Shown here piece after piece: positions 27,511-35,653 of a stretch of DNA of 64,000 nt. Below the pieces are notes generated by a model that saw only the letters and a list, made by a program, of their open reading frames with translations, was not told the origin of the DNA and ran no database searches. The translations under genes were made by a program, and so were the position numbers. Each line of letters starts with the position of its first letter. Within the stretch, counting starts at the first letter, position 1. The DNA is taken from NCBI RefSeq assembly GCF_022513565.1, contig NZ_JAKWBE010000013.1, positions 1 through 64,000 of the forward strand, read 5' to 3'. Source of the stretch: Streptomyces gilvus (GTDB taxonomy: Bacteria; Actinomycetota; Actinomycetes; Streptomycetales; Streptomycetaceae).

Positions 27511-28779
27511 TTGAACGTGCGACCGATATCGGGGGCGTCGGGGGACGCACACGGGAGCCGAGCGCGTCAGCGGGGCAGCCGGAGGGGCAAGGGGGTGCCG
27601 GCGCTGATACTCGGCGCCCTGCTGTTCACCGTCACCGCGTGCGGAGGGGGCGGCTCGGGCTCCGGGTCCGGTTCCGGTGACGGCAAGGGCAAGGGCGCGG
27701 ACAGCGCGCAGAGCAAGCAGTCCGAGGCCGTCGTCGCCATCGCCCCCAAGGACGGCGCGAGCTCCGTCGACACCAGCGGCGCCCTCAAGGTCACGGCGAG
27801 CAAGGGCAGGTTGACGCAGGTCGAGGTCAAGGACGCCAAGGGCGAGGCGATATCCGGGTCCATCACCGACGGGGGCGCCTCCTGGACGCCGGCCACGCAT
27901 CTGGCGGCGTCCACCAAGTACACCGTGCACGCGGTCGCCAAGGACTCCGAGGGCCGGCAGGCCGCCGAGGACTCCAGCTTCACCACGCTCACTCCGAAGA
28001 ACACCTTCATCGGCAGCTTCACCCCCGAGGACGGCTCCACGGTCGGCGTCGGGATGCCGTTCTCGATCCGCTTCACCCGGGGCATCACGCACCCCGAGGA
28101 CGTCGAGAAGGCCATCAGCATCAAGACCGAGCCGGCCGTCGACGTCGAGGGCCACTGGTTCGGCAACGACCGCCTCGACTTCCGGCCCGAGCAGTACTGG
28201 AAGTCCGGCACCAAGGTCACCGTCAGCCTGAACCTCGACGGCGTGGAAGGCCGTCCGGGGGTCTACGGCAAGCAGGCCAAGACCGTGAAGTTCACCATCG
28301 GCCGCAACCAGGTCTCGATCGTGGACGCCAAGAAGCACACCATGAAGGTGATGCGCGACGGCAAGGTCTTCAAGACCCTGCCCGTCACCACCGGCAAGCC
28401 CGGCTACGACACCTGGAACGGCCAGATGGTCATCAGCGAGAAGCTCCGGGTGACCCGTATGAACGGCGACACGGTCGGCTACGGCGGCGAGTACGACATC
28501 AAGGACGTCCCGGACGCCATGCGCCTGACCGACTCCGGCACCTTCGCCCACGGCAACTACTGGGGCGGCGGCGCCTTCGGCAACTACAACGCCAGCCACG
28601 GCTGCATCGGCCTGCGCGACGAGCGCGGCGGCTACGACCGCGGTCTGCCGGGCGCCTGGTTCTTCGACCACTCCCTCGTCGGGGACGTGGTCACGGTGAA
28701 GAACTCCGACGACAGGACGGTCGACCCGGCCAACGGCCTCAACGGCTGGAACATGTCCTGGAGCGACTGGAAGAAGTAG
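27511..28779 (+). CDS. L,D-transpeptidase lipoprotein, second copy
   Basis: A 422-residue paralogue of the preceding gene. A long cationic signal ends in a lipobox (FTVTAC, Cys at about residue 44) and is followed by a serine/glycine/lysine-rich tether (GGGGSGSGSGSGDGKGKG) absent from the first copy. Two Ig-like domains and a YkuD domain with FAHGNYW and catalytic Cys in SHGCIGLRD are intact. The TTG at 27511 is chosen because GGAGGGGAG lies just before it. The longer tether may set the reach of the enzyme into the wall. A strong hairpin follows the stop. Confidence 0.92.
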   Translation: MNVRPISGASGDAHGSRARQRGSRRGKGVPALILGALLFTVTACGGGGSGSGSGSGDGKGKGADSAQSKQSEAVVAIAPKDGASSVDTSGALKVTASKGRLTQVEVKDAKGEAISGSITDGGASWTPATHLAASTKYTVHAVAKDSEGRQAAEDSSFTTLTPKNTFIGSFTPEDGSTVGVGMPFSIRFTRGITHPEDVEKAISIKTEPAVDVEGHWFGNDRLDFRPEQYWKSGTKVTVSLNLDGVEGRPGVYGKQAKTVKFTIGRNQVSIVDAKKHTMKVMRDGKVFKTLPVTTGKPGYDTWNGQMVISEKLRVTRMNGDTVGYGGEYDIKDVPDAMRLTDSGTFAHGNYWGGGAFGNYNASHGCIGLRDERGGYDRGLPGAWFFDHSLVGDVVTVKNSDDRTVDPANGLNGWNMSWSDWKK

Positions 28780-28794
28780 ACGACCGCCGACGTA

Positions 28795-28826
28795 CGGCCC
28801 CGGTGTGAGCTACGGCACCGGGGCCG
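28795..28826 (+). terminator. Terminator after the second L,D-transpeptidase
   Basis: A perfect 11-base stem (28795-28805 with 28816-28826, ten-base loop) begins 15 bases after the stop codon and ends 29 bases before the enoyl-CoA hydratase start. Confidence 0.75.
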
Positions 28827-28855
28827 ATGTCGTTAGCGCACGTTAACCTGCCCTC

Positions 28856-29623
28856 ATGACCGTGAATCTCGAAGTCGCCGAAGGCGTCGGCACCGTCCGG
28901 CTCGACCGGCCGCCCATGAACGCCCTGGACGTCGCCACGCAGGACCGGCTCAAGGAGCTCGCCGAGGAGGCGACCCGGCGTGCGGACGTCCGGGCCGTGA
29001 TCGTCTACGGCGGGGAGAAGGTGTTCGCCGCGGGCGCGGACATCAAGGAGATGCAGAACATGGACCACACGGCGATGGTCCTGCGCGCCCGCGCCCTGCA
29101 GGACTCGTTCACGGCGGTCGCCCGCATCCCCAAGCCGGTGGTCGCGGCGATCACGGGCTACGCCCTCGGCGGCGGCTGCGAGCTCGCCCTGTGCGCCGAC
29201 TACCGGATCGCCGCGGACAACGCCAAGCTCGGCCAGCCGGAGATCCTGCTCGGCCTGATCCCCGGCGCCGGCGGCACCCAGCGGCTGTCCCGGCTGATCG
29301 GCCCGTCCAGGGCCAAGGACCTGATCTTCACCGGCCGGATGGTCAAGGCGGACGAGGCGCTGACCCTGGGCCTGGTGGACCGCGTCGTCCCGGCCGACGA
29401 GGTGTACTCCGCCGCGCACGCGTGGGCGGCGAGGCTGGCGCAGGGCCCGGCGCTCGCGCTGCGGGCCGCGAAGGAGGCGGTGGACACCGGTCTGGAGACG
29501 GACATCGAGACCGGACTCGCGGTCGAACGGAACTGGTTCGCGGGCCTGTTCGCCACCGAGGACCGGGAGCGGGGCATGCGCAGCTTCGTGGAGGAGGGGC
29601 CCGGCAAGGCGAAGTTCCTCTGA
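28856..29623 (+). CDS. Enoyl-CoA hydratase/isomerase family protein
   Basis: A 255-residue crotonase-fold enzyme. The oxyanion-hole segments FAAGADIKEM and GYALGGGCELALCADYRIA are intact, as are the two candidate catalytic Glu positions (GCELALC and GQPEILLGLIPGAGGTQRL), as expected of a true enoyl-CoA hydratase acting in fatty acid or amino acid catabolism. It is a single gene set off by a terminator upstream; the substrate chain length cannot be predicted. Confidence 0.92.
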   Translation: MTVNLEVAEGVGTVRLDRPPMNALDVATQDRLKELAEEATRRADVRAVIVYGGEKVFAAGADIKEMQNMDHTAMVLRARALQDSFTAVARIPKPVVAAITGYALGGGCELALCADYRIAADNAKLGQPEILLGLIPGAGGTQRLSRLIGPSRAKDLIFTGRMVKADEALTLGLVDRVVPADEVYSAAHAWAARLAQGPALALRAAKEAVDTGLETDIETGLAVERNWFAGLFATEDRERGMRSFVEEGPGKAKFL

Positions 29624-29684
29624 ACCCCTTGCAATTGACGCGGTGTCTGATCCGGGGTCCCTCGTTGGGGCGGTTTATGGGAGC

Positions 29685-29701
29685 CTTAAGGCAACCTTAA
29701 G
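29685..29701. promoter_or_regulatory. CTTAAGG inverted repeat upstream of the anti-sigma-like ATPase
   Basis: CTTAAGG and CCTTAAG arms with a three-base spacer form a near-symmetric AT-containing site in an otherwise GC-rich 252-base intergenic region (29624-29875). Candidate operator or promoter element; no binding protein can be named. Confidence 0.3.
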
Positions 29702-29875
29702 TCTGCCTTGCCGAGGGGCCCCGTCGATTGCCTTCAGCAGAGCCTTCGCCGCAGGTCAGACAGGCTGTTGAGGCCGCCGAACTGCCTCTGGCATATGCCG
29801 ATCGACGGGTTCGGAATGACAGGCTCCGGGGGGTGTATTCCTTCGGAACGGCCCCGGAGAGCCCCGTGGGCGGCC

Positions 29876-30391
29876 ATGATGGGGGGCATGGCGGGGCTGG
29901 AGGGCATCGAACAGCCGCGGGGACAGGGCCGTGCGACCGCGGCGCGCTGGTCGCCTGCGGTCGAGGACGAACGAGCGCTCAAGGCGCTGGAGTTGTTCGG
30001 CAACCCGACCGAGGCCGAGGTCCCCCTGCCGTCCCGCCCCGAGTCCGCCGCCACCGCCCGCCGGCTCGCCCAGGTCGTGGTGCTCCGGCACTGGGGGCTC
30101 ACCCCGAAGATGACCGAGGACGCGGTCCTGCTGGTCTCGGAGCTCGTCGGCAACGCCGTCCGGCACACCGGCGCCCGGGTGTTCGGCCTGCGCATGCGGC
30201 GCCGCCGGGGCTGGATCCGCATCGAGGTCCGCGACCCCTCCCGGGGGCTGCCCTGTCTGATGCCGGTTCAGGACATGGACATCAGCGGCCGGGGCCTGTT
30301 CCTGGTCGACAAGCTCGCCGACCGCTGGGGCGTCGACCTGCTCCCCCGCGGCAAGACAACCTGGTTCGAAATGCGCGTCCCCGACCGCTAG
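29876..30391 (+). CDS. RsbW-like ATP-binding protein (anti-sigma factor kinase fold)
   Basis: A protein of about 171 residues with a HATPase_c_2 domain: N box SELVGNAVRHTGA, then DPSRGLP and GRGLFLVDKLADRWG. Such single-domain kinases are abundant in streptomycetes and either bind sigma factors or phosphorylate anti-anti-sigma partners. No partner gene is adjacent. The start is uncertain: ATG 29876 and ATG 29888 are both possible, and the frame is open back to 29708. The conserved family sequence (MAGLEGIEQPRGQGRATAARW) begins at 29888, so a longer protein is unlikely. Confidence 0.85.
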   Translation: MMGGMAGLEGIEQPRGQGRATAARWSPAVEDERALKALELFGNPTEAEVPLPSRPESAATARRLAQVVVLRHWGLTPKMTEDAVLLVSELVGNAVRHTGARVFGLRMRRRRGWIRIEVRDPSRGLPCLMPVQDMDISGRGLFLVDKLADRWGVDLLPRGKTTWFEMRVPDR

Positions 30392-30410
30392 GGCCCGTCT
30401 GACAGCTCCC

Positions 30411-30452
30411 GCCTGCCGCGCGACGCCTGCCGTGCGACGCCTGCCGTGCGAC
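30411..30452. repeat. 14-base tandem repeat, three units
   Basis: Three consecutive units of GCCTGCCG(C/T)GCGAC follow the stop of the ATPase gene by 20 bases, with a degenerate fourth unit after them. The 284-base region 30392-30675 holds no convincing gene otherwise. Confidence 0.75.
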
Positions 30453-30675
30453 GCCTGGCACGCGCTCACCGAGATGGGGCGCCCTCAGTCGTGTTGCCGA
30501 ACCGCCCACGTGGCCCTTGCCCGTGACGCCGCGCGGGCCGCCGGCGGGCGGACGACGGGAATTGTCAGACAGGCCCGGGGGCCGGGTGCGGTCCGGCGGG
30601 GGATTATGCTCGCCGCGAACCGGAAATCGTCCCCAATCGTGGCAATCAGCCGTTTTCTTACCTGACGCCCCTTAA

Positions 30676-31473
30676 ATGGTGCGGGTGACCCCGACCGACC
30701 GCCGCACGGCCCTGCGCACGGGTGCCGGCCTCCTCGCCGCAGGCGCCCTCACCGCCGGATGTGCCACGCACGGCGCCGTCGCACATCCCGCGTCCGCCGC
30801 GTCGCCCACGACGTCCCCCGACCCCTCGGCCCGGGCCCCGGAAGCGGCCCCCGGCCCCCGCCGCTACCCGGGTGAGCCCGCCCAGCTCACCCACGGCCCC
30901 CGCACCCGCCCCCGGGTCGCCCTCACCTTCCACGGGCAGGGCGACCCCGCCATCGCCCACTCCCTGCTGACCGAGGCCGAGAAGCGCGGCGCGCACCTGA
31001 CCGTGCTCGCCGTCGGCACCTGGCTGGACGAGCATCCGGACATCGCCCGCCGCATCCTCGACGGCGGCCACGACCTCGGCAATCACACCCAACGGCACCT
31101 GGCCATCGACACGATGTCCGAGGCCGAGGCCCGTACCGAGATCACCGCGTGCGCCGACCGCCTGCGGCACCTCACCGGCTCCATCGGCACCTGGTTCCGC
31201 CCCTCCCGCGCCCCGCAGGCCTCCCCCCTGGTCGCCCGTCTGGCCCGGGACGCCGGGTACCCGCACGTCCTGTCGTACGACGTCGACTCGCTCGACTACA
31301 CGCGGCCCGGCGCCACCGCCATCACCCGGAAGGTGCTGGCCGAGGTGCGGGGCGGCTCCGTGGTGAGTATGCATTTCGGGTATCCGGACACGGTCGCCGC
31401 CCTCCCCGCCGTACTGGAAGGACTCGCCCACCGCGGTCTGGCCGCGGTGACCACCACGGAGTTGTTCAGTTGA
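30676..31473 (+). CDS. Polysaccharide deacetylase family lipoprotein, unusual active site
   Basis: A 265-residue exported protein. The N-terminus combines a twin-arginine-like segment (DRRTALRTGAGLL) with a lipobox (LTAGC), so it is probably an anchored lipoprotein. A NodB-like domain follows: VALTFHGQGDP at motif 1 and GNHTQRHLAID at motif 2, with the two metal-binding His. Motif 1 normally reads TFDDGP; here the first, catalytic Asp is replaced and only the Asp of GQGD remains, so activity may be altered. It shares one base with the next gene (TGATG), which suggests an envelope-related operon of two. ATG 30676 is assumed; GTG 30685 is also possible. Confidence 0.85.
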   Translation: MVRVTPTDRRTALRTGAGLLAAGALTAGCATHGAVAHPASAASPTTSPDPSARAPEAAPGPRRYPGEPAQLTHGPRTRPRVALTFHGQGDPAIAHSLLTEAEKRGAHLTVLAVGTWLDEHPDIARRILDGGHDLGNHTQRHLAIDTMSEAEARTEITACADRLRHLTGSIGTWFRPSRAPQASPLVARLARDAGYPHVLSYDVDSLDYTRPGATAITRKVLAEVRGGSVVSMHFGYPDTVAALPAVLEGLAHRGLAAVTTTELFS

Positions 31474-32678
31474 TGCAGCGCACCCGAACGCAACGCCCCC
31501 GAATGCAGCGCACCCGAATCGCCCACGCCCTCGTCGTGACCGTCGCCCTCGCCTCCCTTGCCGCCTGCAGTCAGGGCTCCAGCGGGCACAAGGACGAGGC
31601 GCTCGGCAGCAAGGCGCCCGTCGCCCCGGCGCAGCCCAAGGCCGTGCAGGGGCTGCCCGGCATGCCCCCGGTCCTCGACCCGAAGGACGTGTACGCCGCG
31701 GACCGCCCGAACCGGCTCTCCCCGGTCGTCCGGGACTTCCCGTCCCGGGTATACGTCCCCAACACCAACTCCAACACCGTCTCGGTCATCGACCCGAAGA
31801 CGTACCAGGTCATCGAGACGATCCCGGTCGGCGTCCAGCCCCAGCACGTGGTGCCCTCCTGGGACATGAAGACGCTGTGGGTCAACAACGACCGCGGCAA
31901 CACCCTCACCCCCATCGACCCGCGCACCGGCAAGGCGGGCAAGCCGGTCGACGTGCACGACCCGTACAACCTCTACTTCACGCCGAACGGCAAGTACGCC
32001 ATCGTGATGGCCTCCCTCGACCGCCAGCTCGTCTTCCGCGACGCGCACACCATGGAGCGGGTGAAGACGGTCCCGGTCAGCTGCTACGGCGTCAACCACG
32101 CCGACTTCTCCGCCGACGGCCGCTACTTCATCGTCTCCTGCGAGTTCAGCGGCGAACTGCTGAAGGTCGACACCGAGAAGATGAAGGTGATCGGGCAGCA
32201 GAAGCTGCCGTTCCACGGCTCCATGCCGCAGGACGTCAAGATCTCGCCCGACGGCAAGCGGTTCTACATCGCCGACATGATGGCCGACGGCGTGTGGATC
32301 CTCGACGGCGACACCTTCGCCAAGCCGTCCCTCCTGCCCACCGGCAAGGGCGCCCACGGCCTCTACATCAGCCGCGACTCGCGCGAGATGTACATCTCCA
32401 ACCGCGGCGAGGGCACCATCTCCGTCTTCGACTTCGCCGAGAACAGGCTCACCAAGAAGTGGCGTCTGCCGCACGGCGGCAGCCCCGACATGGGCGGCGT
32501 CTCCGCCGACGGCAAGGTGCTGTGGCTGTCCGGCCGCTACAACGCCGAGGTGTACGCCATCGACACGCGCACGGGCGAACAACTCGCCCGCATCAAGGTC
32601 GGCAGCGGCCCGCACGGCCTCGCGGTCTACCCCCAGCCGGGCCGCTACTCCCTCGGCCACACCGGCATCTTCCGCTGA
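31473..32678 (+). CDS. YVTN beta-propeller repeat lipoprotein
   Basis: A 401-residue exported lipoprotein (lipobox LASLAAC) made of seven-bladed propeller repeats, for example VYVPNTNSNTVSVIDPKTYQVIE (blade 1) and MYISNRGEGTISVFDFAENRL (a later blade). Such proteins bind other molecules outside the cell; no enzyme motif is visible. It overlaps the deacetylase stop by one base. The start region is duplicated: ATGCAGCGCACCCGAA occurs at 31473 and again, in frame, at 31503, so either ATG could be used and both yield a signal peptide. Confidence 0.88.
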   Translation: MQRTRTQRPRMQRTRIAHALVVTVALASLAACSQGSSGHKDEALGSKAPVAPAQPKAVQGLPGMPPVLDPKDVYAADRPNRLSPVVRDFPSRVYVPNTNSNTVSVIDPKTYQVIETIPVGVQPQHVVPSWDMKTLWVNNDRGNTLTPIDPRTGKAGKPVDVHDPYNLYFTPNGKYAIVMASLDRQLVFRDAHTMERVKTVPVSCYGVNHADFSADGRYFIVSCEFSGELLKVDTEKMKVIGQQKLPFHGSMPQDVKISPDGKRFYIADMMADGVWILDGDTFAKPSLLPTGKGAHGLYISRDSREMYISNRGEGTISVFDFAENRLTKKWRLPHGGSPDMGGVSADGKVLWLSGRYNAEVYAIDTRTGEQLARIKVGSGPHGLAVYPQPGRYSLGHTGIFR

Positions 32679-32679
32679 C

Positions 32680-33315
32680 TCAGCCACGCTCGAGCAGCAG
32701 CGCCTCCGCGCCCACCGGCCGGTAGCCGGCCGCCAGGAACGTCCGCAGGCTGCGGGCGTTCCCCGGCGCCACCTGGGCCCACAGCGGCTCGGCGACGAGA
32801 TGCCGGGCGGCCCTCACCAGCGAGCGGCCGAGTCCCCGGTGCCGTACCGCCTCGTCGACCTCGACCGACACCTCCAGCCGGCCGCCGACCCCGCGGCCCG
32901 TCACCAGCACCCCGCCGTCCGTCGTCCACGCCCGCACGTCGTCGCGCCGGCCGCGGGCGTACACGATCCGCGGATGCGCGCCGTCCTCGATCTCCCGCAG
33001 CGCGACCGGCGGCTCACCCGGCAGCGGCCCGCCGACCAGCATCGCGTCGATGGTCTCGGCCGTACGCCCCGTGCGCTCGATGAACGCCGCCAGGAACCGG
33101 GGGTTCATCGGCGCGGCGAGCGCGTCGCAGCCGGCGGCGCGCAGGGCGTCGTTCACCCAGTCGGGATCCTCGTCGGTGAAGACGACGGCGTGCGCGGTGA
33201 ACGCGAGGACGCCCGCGTCCCGTTCGCAGGCCTGCGGGACGACCGTCGTGCTTCCGTCCGCGGGCGGGAGGACACCGCGGGCCGCCGCGTCGAGAATGTC
33301 CCGCAAAGTCTCCAT
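32680..33315 (-). CDS. GNAT family N-acetyltransferase
   Basis: A 211-residue protein with a C-terminal GNAT fold; the acetyl-CoA loop is VDEAVRHRGLGRSLVRAA. The N-terminal 90 residues (TAHAVVFTDEDPDWVNDAL and FLAAFIERTGR) are typical of actinobacterial members of unknown substrate. The ATG at 33315 has AAGGAG seven bases upstream. It is divergent from a MerR-type regulator with only 49 bases between, so it is a likely target of that regulator. Its stop lies one base from that of the convergent propeller gene. Confidence 0.88.
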   Translation of the reverse strand: METLRDILDAAARGVLPPADGSTTVVPQACERDAGVLAFTAHAVVFTDEDPDWVNDALRAAGCDALAAPMNPRFLAAFIERTGRTAETIDAMLVGGPLPGEPPVALREIEDGAHPRIVYARGRRDDVRAWTTDGGVLVTGRGVGGRLEVSVEVDEAVRHRGLGRSLVRAARHLVAEPLWAQVAPGNARSLRTFLAAGYRPVGAEALLLERG

Positions 33316-33364
33316 GACGGCGCTCCTTGAGTCTCCACCCACTGGAAGGCCCAGACTCGCAGAC
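33316..33364. promoter_or_regulatory. Divergent GNAT/MerR promoter with inverted repeats
   Basis: The 49-base spacer contains GAGTCT at 33329-33334 and AGACTC at 33353-33358, and inside them TCCA and TGGA arms around CCCAC. Nested dyads in a very short divergent spacer are what MerR-family regulators usually bind. The exact operator is a guess. Confidence 0.5.
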
Positions 33365-34276
33365 ATGATCGATGACAGCACCGGGCTTTTCACCATCGGC
33401 GAGCTGGCGCGGTCCACCGGACTGACCGTGCGCACCATCCGCTACTGGTCCGACGCGGGCGTCCTCACCCCGGTGGGCCGCTCCGCGGGCGGTTACCGGC
33501 TCTACGACGCCGAGTCCGCGGCCCGCCTCGAACTGATCCGCACCCTGCGCGAGCTGGGGCTCGGCCTCACCGACGTACGCCGGGTGCTGGACGGCGAGCG
33601 GACGGTGGCGGAGGTCGCGGCGGCGCACGTGGCGGCGCTGGACGCGCAGATCAGCTCGCTGAGGGTGACCCGCGCGGTGCTGTCGACCGTGGCACGACGT
33701 GGTTCGAGTGCGGAGGAGATGACCCTGATGAACAAACTCGCGCGGCTGTCCGCGGCCGAGCGCAGGCGGATCATGGAGGAGTTCGTGGAGGAGATGTTCC
33801 ACGGGCTGGACCTCGCGGACCCGGACATCCGGGAGCGCATGCGGAACACCGCCGTGAACCTCCCGGACGACCCGACACCGGAACAGGTCGACGCCTGGGT
33901 GGAGCTGGCCGAACTGGTGCAGGACCCGGAATTCCGGGCGCAGATGCGCAGGGCGGCCGAGCTCAACCACGCGGGACGGGGCCCCGACACCCCGGCCGGG
34001 GCGTCCAGGTGGTTCGCCAAGCGGCTGGTCGAACTGGTGGGAAAGGCGCGCGAGCGCGGGATCGATCCCGAGTCGCCGCAGGCCGACCAGGTTCTGCGGG
34101 ATCTGCTCGGCGACACCGACCACGCCGCGGTCCTGGAGCGCGTCGACGCGACCCACAACCCGAGGCTCGCCCGCTACCGCGAACTGCTGGGCATCCTCAA
34201 GGGAACGCCCGTGCACACCTACGCCGAGGAGTTCGCCTGGGTGGGGGCCGCGCTGCGGGCGCGCACGGGCGGTTAG
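33365..34276 (+). CDS. MerR family transcriptional regulator
   Basis: A 303-residue regulator with the MerR winged helix at the N-terminus (FTIGELARSTGLTVRTIRYW, then GYRLYDAES). A dimerisation helix follows, then a long C-terminal region of about 170 residues that carries no recognisable ligand domain and is rich in charged helices. No Cys cluster for metal sensing is present, so a small-molecule or stress signal is more likely. It diverges from a GNAT gene and probably controls both. Confidence 0.9.
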   Translation: MIDDSTGLFTIGELARSTGLTVRTIRYWSDAGVLTPVGRSAGGYRLYDAESAARLELIRTLRELGLGLTDVRRVLDGERTVAEVAAAHVAALDAQISSLRVTRAVLSTVARRGSSAEEMTLMNKLARLSAAERRRIMEEFVEEMFHGLDLADPDIRERMRNTAVNLPDDPTPEQVDAWVELAELVQDPEFRAQMRRAAELNHAGRGPDTPAGASRWFAKRLVELVGKARERGIDPESPQADQVLRDLLGDTDHAAVLERVDATHNPRLARYRELLGILKGTPVHTYAEEFAWVGAALRARTGG

Positions 34277-34335
34277 TCTGACCTGCGGCAGTACGCCGGT
34301 AAGACAGAGGAAACGCGACAAAAAGGGGCGGATCG

Positions 34336-34548
34336 GTGGCGGACATCGAAGCAGCGCGCAAGGAGTTTGAGCGGATCGACACCGACGGCGACGGGGTCAT
34401 CACCGCCGCCGAGTTCAAGGCCGCTCTCGCTCAGGAGGGCGACTGGAACGTCACCGAGTCGGTGGCCGAGGTCATCATCAAGACGCGTGACCTGAACGGC
34501 GACAAGGTCCTGTCGTTCGACGAGTTCTGGGCCTACCTGAACAAGTGA
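34336..34548 (+). CDS. Two-EF-hand calcium-binding protein
   Basis: A 70-residue acidic cytoplasmic protein with two EF-hand loops, DTDGDGVITAAE and DLNGDKVLSFDE, both with acidic residues at positions 1 and 12. Streptomycetes carry several such small calmodulin-like proteins linked to calcium effects on aerial growth. The GTG at 34336 has AAGGGG upstream. A compact hairpin follows the stop. No target protein is encoded next to it. Confidence 0.93.
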   Translation: MADIEAARKEFERIDTDGDGVITAAEFKAALAQEGDWNVTESVAEVIIKTRDLNGDKVLSFDEFWAYLNK

Positions 34549-34572
34549 CGCGCGCGGTCGACGCGCACGGTG

Positions 34573-34598
34573 AAGGGGGCGCCGACGGGCGCCCCCTT
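34573..34598 (+). terminator. Terminator of the EF-hand gene
   Basis: AAGGGGGCGCC pairs with GGCGCCCCCTT across a four-base GACG loop, 24 bases after the stop, followed by a pyrimidine-rich run. Confidence 0.8.
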
Positions 34599-34625
34599 TC
34601 TCGTGCCGACGGTCCCTTCCGCGCC

Positions 34626-34872
34626 GCCGAAATTCCCCGGACCTGGCCCTTCACCATTTACACCTACGCCAACCAAGTCCTCACCGGCGACCCGGCGGGC
34701 CGTCGCCGTTCCGCCGCCTTCCTGGCCGCCGGGCTGTCCGACGGCGGCTTCCGGCCGGTCGGCGGCGAGGTCTTCGACGGCCTCGACCGTGTCCGGGACG
34801 CCCGTCGCCTGGTGGAGTCCAACGGGCACACGGGCACACGGGCACACGGGCAAGATCGTCGTACGGGTCTGA
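34626..34872 (+). pseudogene. 3' remnant of a medium-chain dehydrogenase with a repeat-induced frameshift
   Basis: The frame reads PRTWPFTIYTYANQVLTGDP, then FLAAGLSDGGFRPV and DGLDRVRDARRLVESNGHTG, which resembles the C-terminal 80 residues of zinc-type alcohol dehydrogenase/quinone oxidoreductases. In that family the end is GKIVVxV. Here GKIVVRV and a stop occur in another frame, after an eight-base unit (CGGGCACA) is repeated three times at 34823-34846; removing 16 bases would restore the frame. No 5' part of the gene exists, so this is a fossil. It occupies most of the gap between the EF-hand gene and the next CDS. Confidence 0.6.
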
Positions 34873-34973
34873 GTACCGTCATCCGTCCGGTCCCCCCCCG
34901 GAATAGTCCGCGGACCGCCCAGGTTGACGCCCGTGAGACGTATGCGTGTGCATCGACCATGGAAGGGCCAGTC

Positions 34974-35636
34974 ATGAAGATCGGCATCATCGGGGCGGGC
35001 AACATCGGCGGCAACCTCACCCGGCGGCTCACCGCCCTCGGCCACGACGTCTCCGTCGCGAACTCGCGCGGCCCCGAGACGCTCGCCGCGCTCGCCGAGG
35101 AGACCGGCGCGACGGCGGTGCGCGCCGAGGAGGCGGCGCGGGGCGCCGAGGTCGTGGTCGTCACCGTCCCGCTCAAGGCGGTCCCCGACCTGCCGGCCGG
35201 GCTGCTGGACGGCGCCGCGGAGAACGTCACCGTGATCGACACCGGCAACTACTACCCGCAGCAGCGGGACGGCCGGATCGCCGGGATCGAGGACGAGGGC
35301 CTGACGGAGAGCGCCTGGACCGCGCGGCAGATCGGCCACACCGTGATCAAGGCCTTCAACGGCACCTTCGCCCAGGACATCCTGGACCGGCCCCGCCCGG
35401 CCGGCGACCCCGACCGCATGGCCCTCCCGGTCGCCGGCGACGACGAGGCCGCCAAGCGCGTCGTACGGGACCTGATCGACCAACTCGGCTTCGACACGGT
35501 CGACTCGGGCACCCTCGCCGATTCCTGGCGCCAGCAGCCCGGCACCCCGGTCTACGGCCTGCGCGAGGGCGTCGCCGGAGTCACCAAAGCCCTGGCGGAG
35601 GCGTCCCCGGAACGCCCGGCGGACTTCCGCGGCTAG
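34974..35636 (+). CDS. NADPH-dependent F420 reductase-like oxidoreductase
   Basis: A 220-residue protein with an N-terminal Rossmann fold (MKIGIIGAGNIGGNLTRRL), VVVTVPLKAV and the conserved VIKAFNGTFA. It belongs to the coenzyme F420-dependent NADP reductase family. It probably shuttles hydride between NADPH and F420 or acts on a related carbonyl substrate. ATG 34974 is chosen with GGAAGGG upstream; ATG 34959 would add five residues. It follows the dehydrogenase fossil and may once have shared an operon with it. Confidence 0.88.
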   Translation: MKIGIIGAGNIGGNLTRRLTALGHDVSVANSRGPETLAALAEETGATAVRAEEAARGAEVVVVTVPLKAVPDLPAGLLDGAAENVTVIDTGNYYPQQRDGRIAGIEDEGLTESAWTARQIGHTVIKAFNGTFAQDILDRPRPAGDPDRMALPVAGDDEAAKRVVRDLIDQLGFDTVDSGTLADSWRQQPGTPVYGLREGVAGVTKALAEASPERPADFRG

Positions 35637-35653
35637 CTCTGCCCGTGGGCCGC

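Noticed and set aside
29708..29875. A longer N-terminus for the RsbW-like protein
   Set aside because: The upstream codons lack conservation features and run through the CTTAAGG repeat vicinity; the typical family start lies at 29888 or just before.
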